64,000 nucleotides of DNA. It comes from Telopea speciosissima (taxonomy: Eukaryota > Streptophyta > Magnoliopsida > Proteales > Proteaceae). Of this stretch, positions 1 through 10,700 are shown one piece after another. The DNA is taken from positions 8,259,563-8,323,562 of the forward strand of contig NC_057922.1 in assembly GCF_018873765.1 (NCBI RefSeq). Direction: 5' to 3'. The first letter of the stretch is position 1, and every line of letters begins with the position of its first letter. A program made the position numbers and the translations under genes. A model generated the notes under the pieces. It worked only from the letters and a program-made list of their open reading frames with translations, did no database searches and was not told where the DNA came from.

Positions 1-1090
1 TGATAACTTTGTGCCTGAACCTGTGCTAAAGTTCCTACGTCTGTGAAAAATTTTAAAACCTCAAAATTTTCCACAAAATCCTTCACTTGTTTTTCCTCTG
101 TGCTACAACCCAAATTCCTGATCTAGATATTTTTTTTCTGTGGATATACATTCTCTGGAACAGTGGAACTTATCGTATTCTATCTTGTCAAAAAGGGCTT
201 TGACACAGGACAGTCTAGGGATTCAAAGTTCTTGGGCAGAAATGCAAGGAAGAACTGATGGGGAACTCGGAAAAAGGGAAAGACTTATTAGGGTTTTAAA
301 CAAGTATAATAAATTAAGGAAAATAGGAAAATAGCAAATATTATGAGGCTGTGAACACTAAACAGTACCCTGAACAATACTTGAGCAAAATATACCAAAC
401 CAGAATCTAGGGTTTAGATTCTTAAAATATCATTAGATTTCTAAAGGTCTAAAGTTGAATCAGAACTCAAGGAATCTGCTAAAACCCATATAGGTAATCA
501 AAGAATAGTGCAAACTATGTAGATATGTTTCAGAAAGTAATCCTTGAAACAGAAGCACATTTCAGGATAAAACGAGTAGGCAATGGACCGTTAAAAGTAG
601 AAACCTAGATCAGTTTCAACAAATTGCAACAAAATAAATAAACTTATTTGTGAAATATTCTTGAAGTCGCAGACAAAGAAACAAACCTAACAACGAGCAA
701 AATAACAGCAACAGTAAAGCAAAAGTAGAACAGTAGAAAATATAGGAAAGTGGCAGTAAGGCTTGTCAACCGGTATATAGGAAACATTAACAGCTACTAG
801 GAAGGATATTCCTGACTGCATCTCGGAACTTCTGACTTAAACCAAGTAAAACAACTGCCGCCAACCCTAGAACTTCAAATTATAACTCTTTTTCATCGAT
901 TCCAAGCATCCGGCTCATACAGTGTATAAAATCTCAAAATATGAATAATAATGTAATAAAAACAGATTCTAACTGGAACTGTAAATACTCTACCTGATGC
1001 AACTTACAAACAAATACATTTCTAAAATCCTAAATTCCATATGGACAGTGAACCCCACAGTCAGACCTTATACGTTGGTCCATTACATAG
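1..1090 (-). other. intron 2 of left copy, duplicated from 14133-15072
   Basis: Base 1 onward matches 14133 onward almost line by line with small indels; the match ends near 1090/15072. This segment lies just downstream of exon 2 in the left copy and just upstream of exon 3 in the right copy, so it is shared intron sequence. No coding exon is visible. Confidence 0.8.
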
Positions 1091-1249
1091 CCGTACGAGA
1101 TACAAAGCCTTGATCTGGTCCAGTGACTGTTTTCAAGAGGGAAGAGAACACTTCTACACCCCCATTATCTACCTACTGGTTGAGTGACTTCACGAGTCAC
1201 GATATTAATCTTGTAGGTTTTGCCTTATTTTATTTCTTGATTCCAATAA

Positions 1250-2170
1250 TTCCCCTCCATTAAAGTCCATCCAGATTTGTTTTTCTTCCATTACCCCTCC
1301 CTTTGCTTTATTTTTCCTCTTTATCTTTTTTTTATTATATTTACAAGTTTACCCTTGGCCTGCTTGTGCCTTTACATGGATTTCATCTAACTTACAGCCA
1401 TGCCGTTCCCTGCTCACATTGATATAATGTCGGTTCTGTCATTAACTTTTGTTATTGCCTATTGTATTCTGATTGGGTACAGATCGATTCCAATTGAGAA
1501 TTTTGACCACACTTTCACATCAATTGGGTTTGATGTAATTACGACATTGCCATTGAACTCGAATATTTGCAAGATTTATTTTGGCGAGCCCCAATTTGCA
1601 TCAAATTGGAATTTGACAAGTTTTTTTTAAGATTGATACTTGCATGACATTTATTATCATGTAGGGAGGTTGGGAATTATTTATTGGATCTTACTTACTT
1701 GTAAATTATTTCTACTGCGAAGGAGTGTATTAGAGATTATTCAAATCTTGTTGTAGCTCTATTTTTGTATTGGATTATTTTGTGATTCTCATCCTTTGAG
1801 ATGTTGTTTATTGGTGATCATTATGTATCCACGTGTACTTCTACATGTAAATGAGAGACTGAAAATTATTATTATCTTATCTATTATTGAATATTATTAT
1901 TCTCTTATCTATTCAAGTCATCAGTTTAAGACTATTTTTATCTAAAGATTACTATTTTTTATTTATTCATGTCATCAACAACATTTTATCTATAAAGATG
2001 GTATTCAACAACAATTCATATTTATTTGGTCTACAACAACCTGATGTTGTTTGGTCCACAGTAACTAACCTATATTGTCTATCTGGTCACAGTAACTAAC
2101 CTAATTGTCTATCAAGTCCACGATAACCTGTACTGTTTATCTAATTTACAACATCCATGATGGAGTCTGG
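1250..2170 (+). mobile_element. fragment of non-autonomous LTR element, internal region only
   Basis: Resembles the internal part of the element at 23237-26217 (around 24350-25000): shared GGATTTCATCTAA, CAGCCATGCC, and degraded versions of the palindrome and the TTATTGGATCTT stretch. The right part (about 2030-2170) is a degenerate repeat of a CACAGTAACTAACCT-type unit. No LTR, primer site or target duplication was found, so this is an old remnant in intron 2 of the left copy. Confidence 0.6.
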
Positions 2171-2346
2171 TCTGCCATAACCTAAACTGCTTATTTATTA
2201 ATACTCACTGAAGTTATGAAATCGGCTCAATTCAATTTAAACCTTGATATATATCCTAGCAAACAATACCCCTCACTGGAGTTTCTCAAACTATGTAAGA
2301 AAAAGCAAACAAATCAACTGTAGGAATTAGGAATAAAGACACACAC

Positions 2347-3536
2347 CTCAAGGCCAACGCAACTGCAATGATATGAGGAACAACAGGAATCGCAAAGAAT
2401 AAGCATTCCTTCATAATTACAGGCTGCACATATAGTGTCATTTTGGTGGACACTCTTGTACCTCCTCCTTTGTTTTTGAGGACGACATACCACCATATCT
2501 TGCTCGGATCCAGATCTTCTACGGCACGGGCTGCCCATCCTGTCCTGCTGTGCAGACACAAGGCGGTACGCATTGACTGCCTTACCTCTGTCCAAATGCC
2601 TTGCTCGAGTGACGGTAAAGTGGTCATTACATGCGACCCTATGTCTGCGCAGCACAGGCAGGACAGGACAGCACACCGTAGAAGATCTGTGTTGATCTCT
2701 GTGTTGCTTAACAACTCCACGATCATGTTTTGATATATTGAGATGTCTAGTGGTTTGTTGACCACATTCAACTGTAATTTGAGGAAGTACCTCCATTACG
2801 TACTTCCTCCACAAATTCTGAACGCCACACGTCCATTTGGAAATCCTTTCCACAAATCCAGCATTAGATTGTAAATGTAACCAAACCTTCTTCAGAAATG
2901 GAGATGGAAGCCTTTCTCGCCCAAGCTCTTCTACCACTTCCATCAAAACCCAGATACCCCTTTCTCTCCAAACTCCCAAGTACTCATCCCACACACGGCT
3001 CACACGCAAATCGCTCACATTTAACTTGAGCTCATCACCCTCCTCAGGAAAGAACACTGAACGCACCTTTGCGCCTTCGCCTCGATCCATGATCACCCCC
3101 TCCCACCATGCGTCTTCATAGAACGCATCAACACAGAGGCCGTAAGGGAAATTGCAAGCAGTACTGGAAGGGAAAGGTTGGGGTCGGATACGTCCACGAT
3201 ATGTGGAAAGGACACGGCGACGGCGACGGCAGAGGCCTTCCACTGCCTTGGTTACAGGTATCGACTCAACTAATTTGGAGTCTTCTGTCTCAGTCAGCAA
3301 CTCGTCGTACATGACCTGGCGGCAGAAGTTGGAGACACCAACGACCACCCCAGGGTGCCATGACCCTCTCAGACCTTCCTCAATCTGTCTTACCCACGCA
3401 ACATAAATCATTAATCCACCACTATATCAGCTCAATTTATAAATCTATATATGTAGACAATTCAGTAAAATCAAAAAGAGGAATTAAAACGTACCTCGAC
3501 CTTCTCATTGAGAAGAAGCTGCTTTCTTGAGTCCAT
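2347..3536 (-). CDS. Agenet-PHD-GNAT gene, left copy: exons 1-2 only, damaged
   Basis: Tandem copy of the gene at 7644-28958. Exon 1 (3536-3495) encodes 14 residues nearly identical to the other copy and ends at a GTACGT donor. Exon 2 (3393-2347 by homology) keeps both Agenet modules and the first half of the PHD finger (CAAC, CDSC, H, C) and ends at a GTGTGT donor. Three differences suggest decay. The acceptor TAG at the intron 1/exon 2 border is TGG here (an in-frame AG nine bases on, at 3386-3385, could replace it). About 0.8 kb of the exon middle is missing. A 177-bp inverted-repeat insert sits at 2512-2688. Even so the 349-codon exon stays open. The exons for finger 2 and the acetyltransferase are not in the window; from the duplication alignment exon 3 should begin roughly 0.36 kb left of base 1. 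Whether it makes a protein cannot be told from sequence. Confidence 0.75.
2512..2688. mobile_element. 177-bp insert with ~45-bp inverted ends
   Basis: The left end (AGATCTTCTACGG...) and right end (...CCGTAGAAGATCT) are inverted repeats over about 45 bp, 2512-2558 and 2643-2688. It lies inside exon 2 of the left gene copy and is absent from the right copy. Only a palindromic GATC is repeated at the borders, so the superfamily is undetermined. Its length and frame leave the host exon open. Confidence 0.65.
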
Positions 3537-4310
3537 GAAGCACTATCTCAGTATTACGTTGATTTTCTTACAGTAGCCGAGACTGAAGCAGTAAAGAACT
3601 AAAAAGACTAGAGAAACAAAGACGACGAAGCGGTGAATTCTAGGTAAAATGGTGAAATGTGGCTTTTATTTTGGTTTGTCCAAACTTTCCGTGCAAGGCT
3701 GAGCTGGTAAGTGTAAATTGTAAAGTCCAAATATCACCGTCATTTTGGTATCTCAAGTCCGTCTCGTCAATTCTAACCGTCTACTTTGTTTGATCTTTTG
3801 AAAGTAATTTTTTATGGTGTAACTGCGTTGCATGAATGTATTCCCGTGTGGGTCCCATAAAACAGCTGACCCTTTGTTTAGATTTTGATTTTGTATCGGA
3901 GGTAATGAGTGGATTTAAGGATCCAGATTTTCTGGGATTTGCGAGTGGGAGTCCTAGATCATGGATATCAGAGTGAATATGGTTTGTGAGGGATGGAATT
4001 CGTGTATTCGCTTTACACACAATTGTATGTCAGTCAAAACGTACCTCAGAATTTAGCTGAAGGTTTTATACCTTTTTTTGCCTTAAATAGGGGGTTTTAA
4101 AGGCTTAACCTTTCCCGCCTTTGCCTTTCCATGTGAATATAAATGTAACGTTTTAACTGGTTATATCTGATTCTGCTACGTGGCCATTTTTCTTACTACT
4201 GTTGCTCACCTTGTTGAACGTTGAAACGACCTCAGGTCTCCACATCCACCTGTCTAAAGACTCTAAACTGTTACCGAAAGATAAAAGACTCTTACCCCTC
4301 ACATGGTGAA
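3537..4310 (-). promoter_or_regulatory. 5' flank of left copy (duplicated promoter region)
   Basis: Aligns with 28959-29690 upstream of the right copy, including the CCCGCCTTTGCCTTTCCA stretch (4112-4129) and the AACTGGTTATATCTGATTC stretch near 4155. The duplication therefore includes upstream DNA and probably the promoter. No single TATA box stands out. Similarity is lost near 4310/29690, which marks the duplication edge. Confidence 0.6.
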
Positions 4311-6084
4311 CGAGATATGTAATATGGATTTTCATCCTCTACCGGTGCATCTTTAAAGTGCACCGTTCACTTTTAAAAATCCAATGTACAAGTGAAGTGC
4401 ATCGTCCGATCTGATGCATAATAAAGGTAAAATGGGCGGTGCACTGCACTTGAGATGATAAAAATTCTTGTGAAATAGGGAGCCTAAAATACAAAAGAAT
4501 TTTATCAAAATAAAGTCGTGAATGTTTCAGTGTTGCATTGGTGTATTGAACATGCTCTAGAGATTCTATTCTACAGGTACTCAGGGCATCCGAACTATTA
4601 CGTGGACACATTTAAATGATCTGACGGTCTGAGTTTTCCTTCTCTTCTACAAACGATCCAATGGCCTAAAATATGCATACTGACACAGCCAATCAAAGTC
4701 CAAAACGCGTCTCTGACGCGTCAAACACTAATTTCTAGAATGTCAAGCGATCCTGATCTGACGTCCACAATCACGGAGACACTCTGACCGGTCTGACAAC
4801 CATCGTGTGACATCATTTAAGTCGCATTTTGGATTTCAATCTGACAGTCCCTATTTCGCAAGACCCAACACATGTACACTATATCACGCATCGATGTAAT
4901 AATGCACGTACGTGCGTGCAGTTGCCTTAATATTCTTCTTTCTCTTCTAGTTGGCCAAACTTGTTTTGGCCATAACTTCTTCATCCGATGGCCGTTTTGA
5001 TCCATCCAGAATGGGTAAATATGACTAAATAAGGTCACCGGAAGTGTTTTAAGCCAAATTGGGTGATCAGGATACCAAGAAATACACTTGGGGTAAAACG
5101 GTCAAATTCTACAAAAATTACTGGGTTTGGGTGAAACTTTATGTGTGGGCTAACAATGGTTAAATAAGGCTATCCTAAGGGTTTTGGTTGTAACTGGGAC
5201 AGTTTGATCACAAAAAATAGGACTAGGTGATTACATGGACTACACATCCACTGAATTTGGTCAATTAACAAAATCACCACAGGACAATTAAAGTGGGTAT
5301 GCGGGTACATAATTTGTTGAAAGGTGATCCGCTCCATTCGTAGAATAGGAGAAAGAATTAGGAAGGATGTTCAATCCACATGTTTTTTAATTGGGGTTGT
5401 TGTGGGTATAAGCAGACTATATAGATGGAGCACTTGTAGCTTAGGTTCTAGTGTTCTACTTGGTTGTTCAAATCCTAAGCACGGAGGAGACAAAATTAGT
5501 AGCAGTTAGGCCTTGGCTAAATACCCTATTCAGTAGTTTTTTTGTGGACATTGGAAACACCACGAAATGCACAGCCATCTACGCCATTCTTTGCCGCCAC
5601 CAAGCTCCAGCAACCGAGGAAAATAACTCATACCAAAAGAAAGAAAACCCTACGATACACTTACTCGCATTTTCCACTGGAATTTATATAGAAACTGCCA
5701 TAATAAAATAAGAAACCAGGTCCCAACAGTCTGAAATAATATTACTTACCATTCCATTAAAAAAGAGAAATCTATAGACTTTATCACAAGTTACTCATGG
5801 ACTTGTTAAAATATGGATTTCTTTCTCAATATTAATTTGTATATGATTTGTAATTACATCATATTCATATAAATGAACAACTATTTTGAGCTATAAATGG
5901 GCCTATAAAATCTATCAACCCCTTCCCCCTCCCCTTTTCTTTTTAGGGAGAAACAATGGCAGAGTACTGTACAATCTGAGGCGATGAGTGGATAGCATCC
6001 CCTATGTGAACTAAACAGATGTTCATCCAAAATTTGTTGTTATGGACGATATCTATTGATTGAATGTTCCCTATATGAATAGAA
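4311..6084. other. intergenic region between the two gene copies
   Basis: No exon-like reading frame, RNA gene or clear transposon end was recognised. Around 4345-4455 there are repeated GTGCAC/AAGTGCA motifs in both directions, and 4615-4800 has several GATCTGACG-like repeats, possibly worn element ends. The rest is AT-rich and unremarkable. Confidence 0.5.
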
Positions 6085-6700
6085 TGGGTGGCCAATCTGT
6101 CTATGTTAGCAGTAACTACCGATCAATACTCGAACATTTGTGAGCCAGTATCCTTTGTCGCTTGTACACATACTTGTATGCATCCCTTGTTCTATTGCAG
6201 TTCTCAACCATGTTCTCTTTCCCAATAATCTTATTCCTCTGCTTACGCTTGTAATAGAAGCACTAAAAGTTATGTTTGCTATTTCCAACTTGATTATCCT
6301 TTTCCTGTAGCATGAAGACAATCAAATAGCTAAAAAGTTGAGGTTGCAAACTGCGGTATATTTTCAGTAAAGTAAAATACCTGCTGAAATCCAGAAACCA
6401 TTCTTGAGTTTTTCGATATTCCTGCAAAACCTAAAGAAATAATATGGAAAAAAGAAATTACAAAAATGGATAAACAGATTCAGATAACCATATGATTAAT
6501 AGAATAAAATGATTAATTTACACAGAGAAATTTCTTTGACTTACCTTCTGAGTTCTTTGTTGCCATACATTTGGTAAGGAATTTTTGTACATTGTTGTTC
6601 CTTGAAAGACCAGAAGGGCAAAACCCAAGAGCTCTGATCTTTATTCATGTGACATCTCTGTAATCTCGAAAGAATTCTTCCATGTGAACTAAGTTTGGTT
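6085..6700 (-). pseudogene. extra copy of terminal exons of the right gene
   Basis: Direct duplicate of about 7612-8235. It contains homologues of part of exon 8 (6675-6551, with an in-frame TAA after MSHE), exon 9 (near 6440-6390, with intact splice sites) and exon 10 (from about 6312 down, frame shifted). It preserves a GTAAGT donor after exon 8 where the functional copy has GTATGT. With a stop and a frameshift, this is a remnant. Confidence 0.7.
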
Positions 6701-6810
6701 GCTGTGGATAGTATCTATTGATTAATGTTGTATCGGGCTCCTCTCCAGCGAGTGCATTGCCCAGGGAGCCCTGAGAGTCGACACGTGGCAGCTAGTGATC
6801 CAATGACCAA

Positions 6811-7747
6811 GAGAACATGATTGAGAACTGCAATAGAAAAAAGGATGCATACAAATATGTGTTCAAGCGACGAAGGATACTGGCTCACGAAGGTTCGAGT
6901 ATTGATCAGTAGTTACTGCTAACATAGACAAAGATTGGCCACCCATTGGGCTCCTCTGCAGTGAGTGCATCACCCAGGGAGTGCCCAGTGAGCCCTGAGG
7001 AGTCGACAGGTTGCAGCTAGCGATCCAACGACCGAGAGTAACCAACCCAGATTTCATTAGTTTTTCACCCCACGTCCTAATTGCCCAACTCTCTACCCAA
7101 ACCCGATCCACTATCTATTTCATTTTTTCCCTCCTTTTCCCTCTTCCTCGAACCAAAGAAACTGAGGCTTTGGCTGCTATTGATGCTGGTGGGTTTTCAC
7201 TTGGAAGGCTGAAGGAGATGCAGGCGTTGAAGACTATGGAGTGGAGAAAATAATCTTACCCTCTCTTTGCAAAACTAAAAGCCTTCATCTCCAGAAAAAC
7301 AAGGTGGGATTATTTTCTCCACTCCATAGTCTTCAATGCCTCATCCACCTCCTTCAGCGCACCAGCAGCAACAGAAGCGAAAGCCTCAGTTTCTTCAGTT
7401 TGAGGAAGACGAAGAGGGAAAAGGAGAGAAAAATGGAATATATAGTGGATAGGGTTTGGGTAGAGAGTCGGGCAAACAGGAAGTGGGGTGAAAAACTAAT
7501 GAAATTTGGGTTGGTTACTCTCAGCCGTTTGATCGCTAGCTGCCATGTGTCGTCTTCTCAGGGCTCACTGGTTACTCCCTGGGCACTGCACTCGCTGGAG
7601 GGGAGCCCAATGGGTGGCCAATCTTTGTCTATGTTAGCATTAACTACCGATCAATACTCGAACCTTCGTGAGCCAGTATCCTTCGTCGCTTGTATACATA
7701 CTTGCATGCATCCTTTGTTCTATTGCAGTTCTCAACCATGTTCACTT
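6811..7747. repeat. long inverted repeat (foldback), arms ~440 bp, loop ~50 bp
   Basis: The left arm 6811-7255 and right arm 7308-7747 are reverse complements with scattered mismatches; the innermost match is 7229-7255 against 7308-7334. An inner part with GGGCTCC...GGAGCCC borders (about 6948-7611) looks like a Mutator-like foldback element. The outer ~135 bp of each arm is host sequence, so the left arm carries an inverted copy of the last ~100 coding bases of exon 10, including the stop region. A solitary element end also lies at 6738-6805. Confidence 0.8.
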
Positions 7748-10700
7748 TCCCAATAATCTTATTCCTCTGCTTACGCTTGTAATAGAAGCGATAAAAGGTA
7801 TATTTGCAATTTCCAACTTGATTATCCTTTTCCTGTAGCATGAAGACAATCAATTAGCTAAAAATTGAGGTTGCAAACTGCGGTAAATTTTCACTAAGGT
7901 AAAAATACCTGCTGAAATCCAGAAACCATTCCTGAGTTTTTCGATATTCCAGCAAAACCTAAAGAAACAATATAGAAAAAGAGATTACAAAAATGAATAA
8001 ACAGATTCAGATATCCATACGATTAATAGAATGAAATGATTAATTTATGCAAAGAAATTTCTGACATACATTTTGAGTTCTTTATTGCAATAGATTTGGT
8101 AAGGAATTTTTGGTACAATGTTGTTCCTTGAAAGACCAGAAGGGGAAAACCCAAGAGCTCTAATCTTTCTTCATGTGACATCTCTGTAAACCCGAAGGAA
8201 TTCTTCCATGTTTGACTTTGCTGAGGAATGGATGGCAAAACTAGTCTTTCTACCCCTAATTGAGTGAGCATCTGTAAATTAGAAAAGAAACCGGTTTTTT
8301 ATCAAAGATTTCTGTACCAAGCTCAGAAGCTCCAAAAGAAACATTAACCAACAAAATGACTTGGGGTTGACAAAAATACCTTCTCTAGTTCATTAACAAG
8401 AACATGGCTCATTCCCTGCTGCCGGTACTTAAAACCGGTACAAATTAGAGGCATCTCAGCAACGGTTGGTCCGTGGACCCTAAAATTGTATACAAGGGTC
8501 ACAAATGCTGCCCATGGCCATGAATACAGAATACAAATTTTGGGCTAGGAAATTGTGACAAATGTTACAACATTACCTCACAGTGGCCACGCATGTCACT
8601 TCATCTCCAATTTGCAAAAACATGGTATAGAATCCATGGAAGTCCAACCTTTTGAATTTTGATCTGCAGAAGTTAAAGCAGGTTAATTATTAATTCCATT
8701 TGAAAATTTTGAATTAGATGTACTCTCTTTGAGTTTGGTTAACTAATAGAACATTGTTGGAATATTACTTTTTTAATTAAGTAAAAAATCTTAAATATCC
8801 TTAACCATAAGACATAATTGGCACTATAAATAAGAACCATAAGTCCAACATTAGTGATTAAAATTGACATAATAGAAGTGGATTGGCAAGTGCCTGAGCT
8901 CCAAGGAAAAGCAATAGAAGTTATTTCCCGCATCTGCAGTTGTACGACTGTAAAATGGAATTAAACTGGCTCCTAAATGTTTTGCTCAAAAGAACTTAGA
9001 AAATTCAAATCACTGCATTGTTGTATGCTCAGTCAAATAACAAATAACAAGGATGCTGTAATAAATCCTCCACAAATCTATTTTATCTCTACTGTTCTTA
9101 AACCTGTGATCATAGTTGCAACTTGCAAGGCTCGAAGATTGTAATATAGGGAAATCAAGAAATTTGAATCCATGCATCTCGCACCAATAGCTTTTGACCA
9201 GTTACCCTCACCCCCCCCCCCCCCTTGCCCCGCCCCCCCAAAAAAAAAAAAAATCAGCTTTCTAATCTCAAGCCATCAAGCCCTATGATTTCCTTATGTG
9301 ACCAAACAAAGGATTTTGGGAGAAAAGATTATATTATTAATATTTAAAAATGTAGAGACCATCCAAGATGATAGCCAGAACAAATAGACCTGTGCAAATG
9401 TTAACTTCCCCAAAAGTACATGAAACCACCTGATCCTTGGTTTCTCACATTCACCTAAACAAGTGCAAGTTCTTCACTTTTGTCACATGCATATACTCCA
9501 ACGTTAGTTTCTTTCTAGAGAAAACTACCCTATCCAAATTTTTATTAAGAGGTACATATCTAATTCAGAACCCTAATCAGAGTTTATGGAATTAATCTCT
9601 ACTAGGTTTAGGGTATAATTTGGAGATGAAGCTAATAAACTGATAGACTAAGAAACAGATAAAGGTTTAGGAAATTAGGACTTGAAGCCAATTCACAAAA
9701 CAGCAAAGTTACTTATCAGAACAGCCATGAATTTTCAAATCAACAATTTAGGTTTAGGAAATATTTTCACGACATTATAGGGCAGATAATTAAGTCGAAT
9801 GGTCTATGGGTACCACTTGGTCAAACAAATCCAGAAAGACAAACTTCTCTGCAACAAATGGGGGTGCAATCGGACCAGTTATGTTTTGGTCAGAATTTTC
9901 CCGAGTTCAGTTGCTGGCATTAACAGATTCCAGAATAGAACTTGAAATCATAGTCGTCACGGTGTCTAGGCAAACCAAGGCATTGGAGGAAATAAACATG
10001 TTCAACTAACAGAAACAAAGATTAAGAATGGAGCAAAATTAAACAGAGGAAATAAACATGCGTGAGTAACAGAAACAAAGAGGACTTACACTCTATTAGA
10101 AAGAACATCTACAACAATATTCCTTTTAGAACGAGGATCAATGATAGGATGAAAGCACTCCTGCATGATGTTCCGGGCATGGGATAGCTTAACACGAAGA
10201 TCAATCTTTAGCATTGCCTCTCCAAAGTGAATATCATTTATCCCTCGTCTCAACATAGTCCAGGATAAGCCTTCAATGCTGGTTGGATTTGATTTGCCAA
10301 GAATTTGATGAAGATGATCAAATATCTGAAAAGCAACAATAAAGTTTACACACGTGCACACACATCCTCAAACATTAGCCGAAAAGAAATAAGAAAGTAG
10401 TCAAAAGCCTTTATAACTCAGCCACAAAGGCCAAAAATCAAAATAATCTGTCAAGGCAGCAAAAACAATAAGATTTCTAATGCAGCCCTGGGCTACAAAA
10501 CCCTGCTTTTGGGCCGCTAGGGGCCCACCTGTGATAAAATCTAAATATAAAGGGCAGTACCAATTCTAAAAATAAAGTGAACAGTTTAGTACCCCTTTTG
10601 GAAGCAGAAAACAAAAACTAAGACTAATTGGTAAATAAATTTTAAAGGAAGGATCAATCTGGAATTGAATATAAGAATGGGGGATAAAACAGAATAAAAT

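Noticed and set aside
2443..3406. Several plus-strand open frames over the left gene copy (and 27476-28570 over the right)
   Set aside because: They are antisense shadows of the Agenet-PHD exon.
5324..5711. Two open frames of 61 and 86 codons between the gene copies
   Set aside because: No domain, no splice context, not conserved in the duplicated segment.
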